Counted from the stretch's first letter, positions 35,076 through 47,737 are shown. The stretch: 64,000 nucleotides of DNA from Diploscapter coronatus (GCA_964036155.1 OZ038422.1:49065201-49129200), one strand, 5' to 3'. The notes: generated by a model not told the origin, from the sequence alone. Numbers and translations are program-made.

Positions 35076-38000
35076 TTGGCGACGTCAGACCTTCTGAATC
35101 CGAGAAACGTCGTCACGTCGCTCACCCGTTAAAGATTAAGTCATCAAGAAGTAGATGAATAAAAACTGCAATTTAGACTAAATTATATGAAGAAGATAAA
35201 GAAACTTAGGTCGAACGCGAATGTATCGATCGATATAACCGAGACCTCTCAAATCCTCACTCCTCAATCAATACAGCGTTAAAATCAACTCCTAACGAAC
35301 TCCCACTATGTCCCTTGCTATGTAAACAGGTCAAGACGCTCGTCTTTTCAACTGCAAAATGTAAAATGTCCGCAGTTGCGCGTCGCATTCTGCGCATTTG
35401 TTCGTTTTGCGCGTGCGGCGCGCGCGTGAAAAAATACGATCACGGGCCATGGCTCGTGGGAGGAATGGGGAATGGCAATAGAGCGGGAAAGGCCGCGGTT
35501 ATCGATCGGCGGGCCGTGGGACTGAGCGACACCCACTGTGGTGCACACCATCAATTTGCATCACCATCCACCAACACCGAAAAACAACAACCTTCGAGAA
35601 ACTTCGCTGTAATTAAAATAGAAGACACCACAGGAATTTGAGAGATTCTGGGACAAACACGAGAAAAATCGATATCTAATTGAGGTAGATGCATGCCGAA
35701 CGAGGTCAACCAAGTGTTATTTATTAAATTTACGACCTACACATGAATAGGGGAATTTTTTTGTGTAAAGGGTGAAACCAGCATCCTTCTCGACGCAATG
35801 ACGACAGAGATATGATAACTTTGTAAATTTCATTATAGCATTAAAAATCATAAATTTTCAAATTCTACATGCTCTTAGATCTTGAATAGGACTTAAAAGG
35901 TTCGACCAAGTCCAGGTCTAGGCTCACTTCAGGCGTAAACTTTTAAGCCCTGATCTTGAACACTACCATATATCAATGGTATATATCAGTTTAATCTAAA
36001 TTCCAACCATTTAATTCAAAGTTCCCAGTATCAAAATTCTCTCCGATAACATTTCGACGATTTATTGCAGTTTCATTAGCTCGACGACATTTGAATTAGT
36101 TCATTTTAAACCTGGACCCTAAGTGGGATTGATTTACTATTCTTTGCACGTGCAGATATCTCTATCGTAAAGATGCAGAAGTATGAGTTTGCCGAATAAA
36201 TGAATTGCAGTTTTAATTTAAGTAGAAATGTAATTTCTATGTCCGTCATAATAAGTGGTTTTGGAGTTATCGTATTCTCTACAAATTTAATTACTTGCAC
36301 AATTTATCCCTACCTTTAATATCCTGCTTCTCTCAAATTTCAATTCTATTTTGCCTTCTCACTAGATTTCATCGATTCTAGACTATTTTCTTTGCGTATC
36401 TCGAAAAGGCCTTATCTCTGCATCGCTTCAGGCTTGACTGCTCATAGTCCCTTTTCGAGAGCGCAGGCTTTTGCATCGAATTTCTCATTTATCTACTCGC
36501 GTCGTTTCCTTCCATTCCAGTTTCGAGGAATTACCTCGGAATTTTCAATTTCCTAAAATCTCATTGAATTTCACGTTTCATGAAAGATTTCTTACTGCTG
36601 CATTTGTAGTGAACTGCTCATACATGTCTTCAGTTAAAATAGCTTCATTTTATGGTTTAATTTCAATGTTTTCGAATAATTTCAATTTCAAGGCTTATTT
36701 GAATCTTCAGAATAACGATAATCAGGCTGTGTCCGATCCATCAACAAGAGTCAATGCTCTATAAACTGCTGCATTGCAGCTGTTCAGACCATAGAGGGCA
36801 TAGGTATCATCCTAAACTTCGTTTTTACTGTCAATTTTCCTATACATTTAATTCTAATGTTTAAGTTTGTGTGTGAGAAACAGGGCTGTACGTTATGAAA
36901 ATTTTTATTTTCGTTAACCGTTACATTACATAACGGCCCTTTCGAGAATTTCGTCACCAGTTACGTTATGAGAAATGTCCATCATCGTTAAGCTATGCTA
37001 CGTTATGCTAGCCTTCAATCGATCATTTTGTTCTAAAATGATCAGAAAATGTTCCTTACACCAATATTGAACGAAAAGCGATAGAGAAATTGCAAAATAT
37101 AGTAAATTTTAAGGCATTAAATCAAGTTGTTGAAATAATACCTTTAACGTGAAGTTTCTGCCTTTTCGTTAAGCACTTTGTTATACCGATTCTACTCACC
37201 AAATTTCCGTTATGAGTTTTTTTTTCAAATATGAAGTTAATGGAATTTTGAGCAAATAGGAACATTGTAGGATCTTTCAAATACTATAATCAAAAGGAAA
37301 TTTCCGATTTGGATCAGTCTAGACCCCCTAATTAATTTGATAACGGCTTTTCTAAATGTCTTTGATTTTCCGTCAGTAGAAATTGGCATTTTGGTTCATT
37401 ATCTGTTAAAATCCGCGTTTACTCATCCATTTCTTCTTGTTCTTCTTCGCTGATAACACCAGTCAACTCATTATTAGCCAAAGGTTTAAAATTATTCTTT
37501 TACATAGGAAACATGTTAATTTTTGGTTTCTGCAGAAAGCAAAGAAAATTTTGACGTTCTAGGATCCGTAGGGACTTGAAATTTTTCGAACATTATCATT
37601 AAGCCAATATAAATAGCATATCGAGCGTGTAAGAACGTGTGCTCATTGGATCGGATTTTCGAGTTTTTCACGATCTTTAACCCTAAAAGCAGTTTTGTTT
37701 ATTTTTCAGGATCGGTCCAATGGGAACTTTGTAGACCTTGACATTTCCTACAAACGTTTTGAATTCCCACCAAATTTCTAATATTCCCAGGCAAAAGGTT
37801 CAGAGAATTGGTCTACGGAAAATAGTTCAATATTTCATATTCAAACTTGAGAATTTGCGTTCTATTTATATAACTTTCTTTTTTTTTTTTTTCGAAATTT
37901 TCGATAACTGTTTCGGTAGAAAAAATAGCCCAGAATGATAGCTATTCTTTACGTTGCATTATATAGAGTACAGCCCAGATGTGAAATTTGATATTTTCAA

Positions 38001-38420
38001 TTGTCACACGAATTTCCATGTCTAGGAAAAACGTTTGAGCATTTAGAACCAATACATTGAATTGAAAATGGGGCTGTATAATTGAATTAAGCATTCACCT
38101 AAAGTGCTTATGTTCCCAGAACTATTTCATTATCTGAGCAAATTATAGTGCACTTTCTATTGTTATTTTCGTATGATTCCAAAGAGAGCTCGAATTATAT
38201 TTTTAAATTATAGTCGGAATTCCTGGAGATAATAACTTTTTTTCATATTGAATCTAAAGTCGTATAATACAAATTGAATTATTCCCCGAGTTGGACTGCG
38301 TCAGAATTGCGTTTAAATCCCCTATGAAAGCCGGCAGAGCGTGAGAAATTACCAATGAAAAAGCTGGTAGTAAAGTGGCTTGATTTCTGCTGCTTATGTA
38401 AATTACATGATTGCTTTCAG
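35076..38420. promoter_or_regulatory. Divergent upstream region between the TIF1-like and RGS genes
   Basis: The first 500 bases contain a CpG-rich island (about 35380-35560), placed where the TIF1-like promoter is expected. The rest is AT-rich. The RGS gene must have at least one more 5' exon in this interval because its first visible exon begins in mid-codon, but I could not identify it. A possible hAT-like element occupies 36881-37978. Confidence 0.4.
36881..37978. mobile_element. Possible hAT-like nonautonomous element
   Basis: The left end reads CAGGGCTGTACGTTAT and the right end, reverse-complemented, reads CTGGGCTGTACTCTAT, so ten of the first eleven bases match. The flanking octamers GTGAGAAA and ATGTGAAA are similar but not identical. 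CAGGG-type ends and 8-base duplications are typical of hAT elements. No transposase frame is visible. The left 350 bases are dense in TAACG/CGTTA motifs. Confidence 0.3.
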
Positions 38421-39355
38421 CATTGCATCGAATTCGGATGAACGTATCAAAGAGTACCCAAGTTTTTACGATGATAGGTAAGGATCTATCCACCTTCCAA
38501 ACTCATCTATCTCCTCAGAATGACCTATGATGATATTGTATCCTGGGCTCAATCGTTCGATCTGCTTATGAAGAGCAAAATCGGTCAGAAGTATTTCGCC
38601 GACTTTTTAAAGAGCGAATTCTCGGATGAAAATATATTGTTCTGGCAAGCCTGCGAAGAGCTAAAACGAGAGAAGAATTCGGAGAAGGTGAGTAATGTTC
38701 CATGTAAATTACATCACCAAAGATCCCCATTGGAAGAGTTTTTCCTCTTCCTGCCCTGAGACATTTTTCGCAATGTTCGTTTGCTCGTCACTGCGTTTCT
38801 TCAATCAACCCTCTTATCGGCTCGACTCTCTCATTTCCTCAGCTTCTGTGCATTTGCTATGTGCCTCCAGGGCGTTTTTCCCCTCGCCACAATCTCATCG
38901 GTCAATATTTGCATCGTCGAGAACATGTGCATTCGGTGCACAATGCAATGAGCGCGCGCGCGCGACTTTTTCTACAAAAGAGGATATGAAAATTGGGAAT
39001 AGGAAAACGGAACTCCGCTACCGAAAATTCATGAAGACCATTGAGAAAAGTGAACGAATTTCAGATCGAAGAGAAAGCTCGAATCGTGTATGAAGACTTC
39101 ATCTCCATACTATCTCCGAAAGAGGTAATATTAGTGCAATGTCAGAAAAAGGTTATCGAAGAATCTTAGGTTTCCCTTGATTCCCGAGTCCGAGAACTAG
39201 TCAACGTCAATATGGCTCGACCTACCACCAGTACCTTCAATGAAGCTCAAGATCAGATCTACACCCTGATGCAGCGCGATTCATATCCAAGATTTCTAGC
39301 ATCACCTCTTTATCATGCACTTCTCGTATCATATGGTAATTGTGAGGAGATGTAA
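38421..39355 (+). CDS. Regulator of G-protein signalling (RGS) protein, 5' end missing
   Basis: Four exons are clear: 38421-38477, 38519-38687, 39065-39124 and 39170-39355, giving 156 residues to the stop. They contain a full RGS domain: SFDLLMKSKIGQKYFADFLK, FSDENILFWQACEELK, EEKARIVYEDFIS and DQIYTLMQRDSYPRFLASPL. RGS domains speed up GTP hydrolysis by G-alpha subunits. No second domain (DEP, GGL, PDZ) is visible, so it looks like a small RGS of the R4/RGS-1/RGS-2 type. The first exon starts one base into a codon, so an upstream coding exon exists. The 377-base third intron is unusually long for this region. A last intron donor at GGTAATTG before the stop codon cannot be excluded. Confidence 0.88.
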
Positions 39356-41138
39356 TGATTTAGCTGATCTCATTTTTGCCGAGTCGTAATCATTTTTACT
39401 TTTACTGTTTTGCTGTTGATTCAATATAGGGTTCAAGGATATGTCCATTTCATTGCAGTTACTTCCTGACTTATAGTATTTTCTCTCGACAAATATAGTG
39501 TGCTTTTAATGTCCTAATGACAATACTATTTTGTTGTTTCTGGTGTAAAAACGCGTGAATACAAATGATTATTTTTGCTGCATTTGGCCCTTCCCCTCGT
39601 CTAATTCGCCTTTGTTGTTCGATCTCGCGACGACAACATTCACATTCACATGTGAACAGATGAAGAGAATGGACGACAAGAATAAATGTTCTCTTCCACA
39701 TCGTTTTTCCTTTTCTTTTTCTTCGTTTTGTTTGCTGTTTGTGTATGTGCTTGTGCTTCTCTCTCTCTTCCCCTCTTTTGTCTCTCTTTTCTTTCGAAAT
39801 TTCTCTCCCGAATTTCCATCTTCTCCCTACAGTCCCCCCAACCAACATCGTCCATTGCCCCCAGGGTCATTTGCGCCCGCACTCTCTCCTCCCGTCCTTC
39901 GTCGTTTCGAATCTGTGGGCGTGTCCTCTGTCCGTCTCTCTCCACTCTCTCCCCGACCGGTTCTGCCTCTGCTTCTCTCGCCCCCTACTTCGTCCACCCG
40001 TTCTATCTCGTACAGTGCGCGCCGCGTCCCGTTTTTCGAGTTAGTCGCTCGTCTCTTCAGCAAGCCAGTCTTCTTCTGCTTTGGCTGTGTCTGTGTGTGT
40101 GTGTCGCCCTCTTCTTCACCACTTCCCCTTGCAGGACCGGCTCAGGTGAGGGCCAGTTCTCGGTTGGCTGTCGAGGCTGTCGGCAGCCAACCACCCCTTC
40201 CCCTCTCCCCTCCTTTCCTCCGCCGACCCCCAGCGCAGGCCGCTGCAGCCAGCAACCCGCTCGTACCAGTTCTTCACTGATTTCCTGCTGCTGCTGCTGC
40301 CACGAAGAAGGCAAGCAAGCCAAGTGAGAGAGAACGGAGAAAGAGACAGAAGAAGAGGAAGACAGAAACCGGGACGAGGCAAGGCACGCCGGGACGCAAG
40401 ACGTGACGGCAGCGAGTGGTGTCCACGTCGTGAACAGGCTCGTCCTCAGTCCGCTGCCAGCTGCCCCATCCCATGGCCATGTCTTCCTTCTTCCTCAGTC
40501 ATGACTATGCCACGCATCAGCAGATACCACCAGCAGCGATCAATTCCAATGCTACCATTCCATTCACCTACCAACTCAGGTACTTCCAACAGCAACAAGG
40601 GCTACCCCTCCATCTTTACCCGCATTACCATTTCACACTGCTGCAGCCAGCCCAATCAATCGATTCTGTTGTCCTCCTCTTCCTCCCTTCCATTCTCTTC
40701 TTCTCCTTCTTCTACCGTATTCCACTATTCCACCCAACATCTCTACATCGTTTCACCGTCTCTCGTACTCTCGATTTGCCGCACTCTTTCAGTCACATGC
40801 ATTCAGCAGTAGTCACTTCGAAAACTTTCGATTTATTGTCCACAGCAGCGGTGCACAGCAATTTTGGCGCTCAGTGCGCAAATTCTCTCCAATTATGCGC
40901 TCGCTCTAAAATCCCCTGAATCATCATTTTTCGGAGCGCTCCACAGAGAACTCTCTGCGTTTCTGACTGTTAGCAGTAAATAAACATAGCGAATTGCAAA
41001 AAAAAAATGTCAGCAGTGAAGAACTGGTGCATCCATGGGGAGACGCGATGATAAAGTGTATCCACACAAAAGAACCGTCCTTCCCTTTCTAATCTCTATG
41101 AACTTGTATTGGATTTAGGTGTGGCTGGCTAGAAGTCT
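39356..41138 (+). promoter_or_regulatory. GC-rich, pyrimidine-skewed leader region of the Grainyhead gene
   Basis: From about 39580 to 40480 the plus strand is strongly C/T-rich and GC content is far above the window average. Long open frames appear in several frames on both strands, but they consist of simple-sequence Ser/Pro/Phe-rich or Arg/Glu-rich repeats, which is a composition effect. A CTG run lies at about 40286-40300. A frame opening MAMSSFFLSHDY at 40473 ends at a possible donor (40606) but does not join Grainyhead in phase. The last 3' splice site before the ATG is at 41118, with an in-frame TAG between it and the start. Confidence 0.5.
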
Positions 41139-44100
41139 ATGCGAATTGGCATCGACGAGCCATCGCCAGCAGCAGCCTCGCTCATGTCGCAGTTTCAACT
41201 CGAACAATCGTCTGTCATCAAAACTGCACCGCCAGGTGGAAGGCAACTCGATTTCCCCAAGAATGAACCACTCGACCTCGCTCCCCTGACGAATATTCAT
41301 GAATACTATCCGGCCGTCAACTATACTAGAGTCTACGAGCCCAGTCTCGGAAGCTTGACGAATCCAGCTGCAGCCCAGGCATTTGCTTTGTCCAATGCTC
41401 AAACGTCAGCAGCGATCAACTACTATCCTTTCGCCACGAACGGCGGAACTCCCGTGATCGCCCAGGATTGGAGCCGTGCAGCTCCAGCAGCCAGCATAGA
41501 TGCTTACGCTGAATACCAGCGACATGCGTACGCTCTCCATCAGCAGCATCCCCAGGCAAGTCGAGTCGATAATGCGCGTTTCATTGATGGCATTTTTCTA
41601 GGACACCCAACAAGCGACCTCCAATGAACAGCAGCAACGATACAAGGTGGCAGACATGCCGAGTCCCGTGGATTCAGGCATCGGAGGCGACATGTCACTC
41701 ATCGTCAACCCGAAGGAAGAGTTCTTCACTTCAGAGTCACTTATTGAACGATCCACAGAACGAGCTCTATCACATCGAGATTCGCCAGTTATCATACCCA
41801 AGCTGTAAGTCTAGATCGATTATTGTTCATCAATGAAATGCTGCCGATCTTCAGACACAATGCTCTTGGATTTCAATATGTTCTGGAAGCCCCCATATCG
41901 ACGTCAATTCGAAAAGAGGATGACCGAATGACTTATGTGAACAAAGGGCAATTCTACACGGTCTCGCTCGACTACATCCCTGATCCGATGAAGCCGCTGA
42001 AGAATGTGACTGTCAAAGTGAGTCACTACGAAGATTTTTACGCAGTTGATCTTTTCTCGGTATTGGTATTCCATCAGAGTCACGGTGTTTTCGTGCTAAA
42101 TTTAGTGGTCGTTGTGCGCGTTGGCGAATCAAGCAATAATATTCACTCGATTGCCTTTATTTTGCCTGTCTTCACACATTTTTCACTCGATTTTATGATC
42201 TACTGGCAGTAAGCGAAGCATTGCATTTCTCATTGCTGCCGGGGGCCCTTTCTCTCTCTCTCTCTCTATTCACATAAAAAACGCAGCAATAGGGAAGCGA
42301 AGGCATACTGTAGAATGTGACAGTCATCAAAAGGCGAAGGGAAGGAGAGAAAGGATGGGGGGGAGGACAACGAAATTGCCCCCAGCAAAATAACCAAAAT
42401 AAATGCCATCACAAATTGCTTTTTGTGGGCTAATGACTCAACCGGTGGTGTAGAGCTTGATGCATTACTTTTTATCTTGAGGATATTCTATTTTCGTCGA
42501 GGCTTTACTTTCCAATTCTGGTTTATGGTTTGAGAGCATAACTGGTAAGAGCTTTCGCTCTGCAGCGGTCACTCTGCTGGCGCGAGTTTTCGAACTGTCG
42601 AGTTCTGGTTGGTTTCAGAGAGTACGGGAAACTAGGAGGTACGCAGAGAAAGTCGGTTTATTTTCTCGGGAAACCGGAATTACACGACGAATGAGAGAAT
42701 TGAGGAGAGAAGAGAGGGGAGATGGAAGGGACAGGAGGGAGTTGACCCGAAAACCAGCCGAATCGGCCGATGCTGAGAGAGAAGGTGAAAACGAGTAGCC
42801 CAATTCGGGGATAGCTGAAAGGAAAGAGAGGATCAACCCAAACGGGGATTTACGAAAGCTTCGAACGAATCTGAGACACAATTTGGAAAGATTGAATTTG
42901 AAAAAAAAATTGTAAAATTTCAGAGCCAACTGATGGTCGTGTTCCGAGAAGACAAAACGTACGAAGAGGAGATCAAAACATGGCAATTCTGGCATTCGAG
43001 GCAGCACTCCGCCAAGCAGCGAATTCTGGAGGTCGATTCCAAAAACAGTGTAGGCCTAACGAACCTCGAGGAACTAGCTCACAACGCTGTCCAATTCTAT
43101 TGGAATCCTGCTGAAGGAGGTGTCAAGGTACAACGTTTTTTCCTATCGATTTTTCGTTTCATTTCCGTCAGGTAGACGAAATTTTATGCAACTGAAAAGA
43201 GAGGAGAAAGGTAATGGCCTTCGAAGAATTGATCGAATCACAAAGAGGCAAGAGAAATAGTCGGTGAAAAATGAAAAGAGAGATGTCAGATGGGATCGAC
43301 TGACTGCCAAATAGCCAAATACATCAACAAGTCGAATGCAAAACAGACACACAGTGACACAACCAACGCATATGTTTCGAAATCAACCAAAGAAGTATCC
43401 TTTCAGATAAGCATAGCCGTCCAGTGTTTGTCGACTGATTTCTCGAACCAGAAAGGAGTCAAAGGACTGCCTCTTCATGTACAAATTGATACATACGACG
43501 GCGAGAACGATAAAATCCCCTTCCACAGGGGTTATTGCCAAATTAAGGTCTTCTGCGATAAGGTTAGTGCTTCTTTCCACTCTAAATGATCTGAATCACA
43601 TGCGACGCGCCCTACAATTTCCACGAGATAAACTTGATTCTTTAAAGGGTGCTGAAAGGAAGTTGAGAGATGAAGACAAGCGAGCTCAGAAGCGGAAGGC
43701 TCAAGGTAACCGCAACATTCTGCTTGAATTCTACGGTTCGTGTTCGAAGCACCGCACTCACCTTTCAAAATGTCTGTACCAAGTACCGTGCGCTTAAATC
43801 ATGTCTATCGCGTTCCAAAATCTCATCCCATGTGGTCGTCCTCTATCCTATCAGCCAAGTTTCATAACCCAATATGTGGAGTTACTGAAGTTGTCCTCAT
43901 TGTGAAGTCGAAGTGGCGTAGACTTAACCGACGCAGTTCCAACTTAACTCCATGTGTTCTAATTGTGAATTGCAGGGCGCCAACAGGAAGATGCTCCACG
44001 AGAACAGACGTGACGAGAAGCGCCGGATGCAGGGAGGAGGTGAACTGACTTCCAGACTTCACTTTAACTTTGCCTTACTTGTTCTTAATCTCATTGTTCT

Positions 44101-44801
44101 ATGGCTCAATCTTTCTACATGTGTTTATGTCGACCTACCAATTACCAAAGTCTTGATCTGTAGATTTAGGCAATCTATCAGGAAGGAAGAAATCCGATGG
44201 AGAATTCCACGAGGGCTGTGATCGATCCGAGTTCTATCACATGAAAGAGCTCGACAAACCTGCTGCTCTGTTCAACGCTCCTGACGACTATGATCGAACC
44301 TATCTCGACCCACAAACTCTTGGATACGACCTATCTGATATGGAGCCTATGGTCAAGCGACCCCGACCTTCCGAACGATGTAAGACCAGCATTATTGTTG
44401 AAACCGCCAGATTATCCTCTGAGCTACCCAATCACCAAGCAATATTCCGATTCAAGTGTTTCCAGTGATGCTGTATGTGCGGAAGCGTGACGAGCAGATC
44501 TACATGCCTTTGCACGTGGTGCCGCCGAGTTTGGTCGGACTCGCTCAGGCGATTGGGAACAAGTTTGGAATTGATTCTGATAAGGTTGGATAGATTATCA
44601 AAGACTACCGAAATGGCATGATTTAAGATAACGGGTCTGTTCAAGCGGTGTGCTAAGGGAGCAACCGTGCGTATGGATGATGACATGCTTCGACACTACG
44701 TCAATGAAGACACGTTCGTGCTGGATGTGGAATCCAACGACGACGGCTCGTTCTCGGCCACTCTGATAGAAGTCCCGCCACAGTATCAATCAACTGCTTA
44801 G
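41139..44801 (+). CDS. grh-1: Grainyhead/CP2 transcription factor
   Basis: Ten exons give 614 residues: 41139-41555, 41602-41804, 41855-42017, 42924-43127, 43407-43562, 43648-43782, 43976-44039, 44170-44379, 44466-44584 and 44628-44801. The first 190 residues are a Gln/Ala/Ser-rich activation region. The DNA-binding domain spans roughly 195-430, with [45 protein letters not shown] and [14 protein letters not shown]. The C-terminal ubiquitin-like dimerisation domain starts near [13 protein letters not shown] and ends [10 protein letters not shown]. Grainyhead proteins control epidermal and cuticle genes. The first intron uses a GC donor (CAG|GCAAGT). The end of exon six is uncertain: the strong donor at 43706 gives the wrong phase for exon seven, so I used 43783. 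The start is the first ATG after an in-frame stop. Confidence 0.93.
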
Positions 44802-46302
44802 TCAATCGGCAATATATGAGGTGAATTTGTGAAGATCACCCCTAATTTTCTCTGATTATATCGTTCGAAATGCGCTTCCTCTCCCCGCACCTGATCTCAA
44901 CCCCTTGTTCTCCGTTTGTAGTCATCGGTATCCAACTTGTGCATAGTTTCTTATCTATTTGCTAATTTCATTTAGGGGAATCATCTTCATTTTTAATCAG
45001 ATTTAAATTTAAATTCTTCTCCTAAGTGCAAATTAGCCCCCCAATTATCTATCTGTACAGGCATAGCCATCCGTCTAGCCGTTTCTCTTCGTGATGTGTT
45101 CCGGTTAAAATATTGACGATTTTCTTAGAATCAAAAGTCTGCCGCACTTTGCAACCTCGAGAACCTCTGCAAATCGCGGTATGCTCTCTTTGTCATAATT
45201 ATGCGCTGTTCAAATTCATAAAAATCAAATTTCCCGAGATCTTGAAATATCCTGCCCATTTAAGAAAATTCTATTTGAAATTTTATACCAGTTTGCTAGA
45301 TTTACCGAATTAGATTGATTAGTTTTGGGTGCTTGTATTTAATTTTCCGAGTCTTCGAATTAAATTATAAGTGCTCTTAAGATATGCAAGTTGTGATAAT
45401 CAGATATCGCTTAAAATCGCCTTTCAAAAATTGCAAATTTCGCAGCGCCTTGTGAAAATCCCGTAATCAATATGTGATATGCCCCGAAATGATTGGACAC
45501 AAATCCTCCGAGATATATTAACTCTAATTAACATATTTAATAATATATTTTATAGGTTCTATATGTTATCTATACATATTGTATTTCATTAATAATTGCT
45601 GTATGCTACTGAAACACTGAAACGAGTTACTATTTGGGCAATTATAAATGGCGCAATGACGTCATGGATTGTTTTCAGATGACGTCAAAGCGTCATAGTT
45701 GCCTTTCCTTCAAAAATTCTTCATCATCATACATTTACCACCTCATACCTCGCATTCAATTCAATTCTAGTATTACTGCATGAGAAGAAGATCAAATTTT
45801 TCGATTATTCACTTTGAAAGAAGTAAAATCTCATTGATGTTTTTTATCTTCTTTTCATCGTTCAATATTGGCACACAATGGTGTACTTCTCTCGAAAGTA
45901 ATAAAGTCGAAAATTCCTCGTTGAAATAATAAAAACATTAAAAATTTATTCTTTTGTACTATTCATTTTGTTGCACTTTTATCACAGATCTAATAATTGC
46001 CCCGTCTAATAGTAGTGACTTAATCGTTTCCTTCGAATCTCGGTAATTCAGGTAATAGTGAATTTAGAGAATAGTTTAGAGGTTCGAATATGGACAGTTC
46101 CGATTCCGCATTTTCGGGATCTAGAATTTTATGGTAAACCACAAATGATCATTCCATGATAAATTAATAGATTATCATTTTGAAGCTAATTAATAAAAGT
46201 AGTGCTGTATGCTGTATATAATCTATTGAAATTTATATATATATATATATATAAAGAATGCATGAAGTATTTTAGTATTCTTTGTCGTACTGCCTTTATT
46301 AG
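44802..46302. other. Convergent gap between Grainyhead and the NME6-like gene
   Basis: Both neighbours end here. The interval is AT-rich with no supported exon. It contains two perfect TGACGTCA palindromes at 45657-45664 and 45680-45687 and a half site CGTCA at 45691-45695. A TA dinucleotide run occupies 46234-46253. Confidence 0.55.
46234..46253. repeat. TA dinucleotide microsatellite
   Basis: Ten TA units in a row, about 50 bases downstream of the NME6-like stop codon. Confidence 0.95.
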
Positions 46303-47737
46303 TTAGCGTGATACTTTCGCCATACTAGGTGCTACTTTTATTAGTTGTCCATTTTGAATTTCGCTGAGATTCAAATTCTCTAGGGTTAACCTGAATTATG
46401 GGCGACATTTCTGAAATCCGAGATGGCGACCATTTGTCGAATGGAGTAGGGCGAGGCCAGGGGAAGGAGCCTCGAGGAACCAAGTGCGGAACGAACGTCG
46501 CCCTTAGCTGCGATTGCCAGAATTGGGCCGCTGCACATGTGTCGGATCAGACGGTCGTAGAAAAATTTGCCTGAAAACTCGAATTTTCGATTTTCGTGAA
46601 GATCAACTCTTTGTTATTTTTCTTACCTTTATGACACTCATACAGTCTGGCGGCTTGCCCTCTGTCCATTTTCAGCATTTTCGAGCCCTCGAATTCCACT
46701 CCCCTCACCTCCAGCTCAGTTAGAACTCTCTGAAATTAATGTTCTATTTTTTTTTACAAACAACCACCTTCATTGCTTTGTTCTGTTTTTCATCATTTTG
46801 AACAGCCTCTTTTGAATTTCGAGTGCATTTCACAAGAGAACATTTTTGGAAGGAAAGAAGAAAAAGTTGCCTGAAGAGAGAGTAAATAGAGCGGTCAAAG
46901 GGCATTCTTTCTTTCTTTTACCCTATCTCTCTCTCTCTCTCTTCAGAGACAAAGACTGTTTGCGTTTAGAGAAATAGCATTATTTCGAAGAGAACGTAGA
47001 GAAAATTCCCCTCAAGGCAAATGCATGTGTGAAAACATTAAAAATAGAAAAAAAACCCAGAGAAAATACAGTACTCATTTTTGTGGTATTATATGCTTTC
47101 ATTTTCCGTTAAATCTTATCAAAAGTGAATAGAGCTTTTAAAGATTCAAATTTTGCCTTGAAAGTATGAAATTAAAAGAGGGAGCGTGGTGAAGGGAATT
47201 TCACTTTCTGCTCAAAGTACGGATGACCCACATACAAATCGGATCGGCGCGCGGGTCGAAATTGATGGGATGTGGGGAATAGTATCTGAAATTGGGAGAG
47301 TAGGAAGATAGAGAGAAATAAAACGCGAAATAGTATTAGCATATTAGAGACCGGGAGAAGAATACACGAAATTTCGGAAATCTCTCTGAACGTTTTGGGT
47401 GCGAAATCGAGGCCACAAAGATTTTCCCTATCTTTCGCCCTCTCTCCGATTCGCATGCTATTTCTGCGTCTTTGAAATTACAGGGGGAAGCACGGTGGGG
47501 CTAAGCGGATATAGAGAAATAGCGCCTGAGGGGATATGCTTTGGATTTGGACAATTCTGTGAAAGAATGCGAATGAGAGAGGGGTCACATCATGGTTTTA
47601 CTTTTAAAGGTTTGTTCCCTTCCAAAAATAGGAATTCATTTTTTTTTTTTTAATTTTGAAAATCGTACATTTAGCAATACTGGATGGGCAACAATTTCGG
47701 GCTTGACGAGCAACAAAGTCGTGCGGCATCGTTGCAT
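46303..47737 (-). CDS. NME6-type nucleoside diphosphate kinase homologue, short and divergent
   Basis: Four exons (47669-47737, 46627-46729, 46391-46570, 46303-46379) give 142 residues. The start TTLLLVKPEIVAHPVLL matches the first strand of NME6, followed by EFEGSKMLKM, LYECHKGKFFYDRLIRHMCS, GPI, YSIRQ and RNVAHNSEN. NDP kinases pass phosphate between nucleotides through a histidine. Here the presumed catalytic His (about 115), the Lys at 12, the Tyr of LYECH, the Arg of SIR and the Asn of RN are kept. The usual KPD is KPE and the active-site HGSDS has become HNSEN. The protein lacks the C-terminal 40 residues of human NME6 (186). The ATG is 13 bases behind a CTTTCAG site, and the gene lies 531 bases downstream of the HERC stop on the same strand. 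The first intron is 939 bases. Confidence 0.75.

Noticed and set aside
35315..35641. 108-codon plus-strand frame upstream of the TIF1-like gene
   Set aside because: It coincides with a CpG island; no acceptor, donor or domain supports it.
39555..40327. Long overlapping open frames of 200-240 codons on the plus strand and 80-125 codons on the minus strand
   Set aside because: All frames are low-complexity products of the C/T skew, overlap each other and do not join Grainyhead in phase.
40473..40604. Frame beginning MAMSSFFLSHDY as a possible Grainyhead N-terminus
   Set aside because: Its donor phase does not match either acceptor before the ATG at 41139, and an in-frame stop precedes that ATG.
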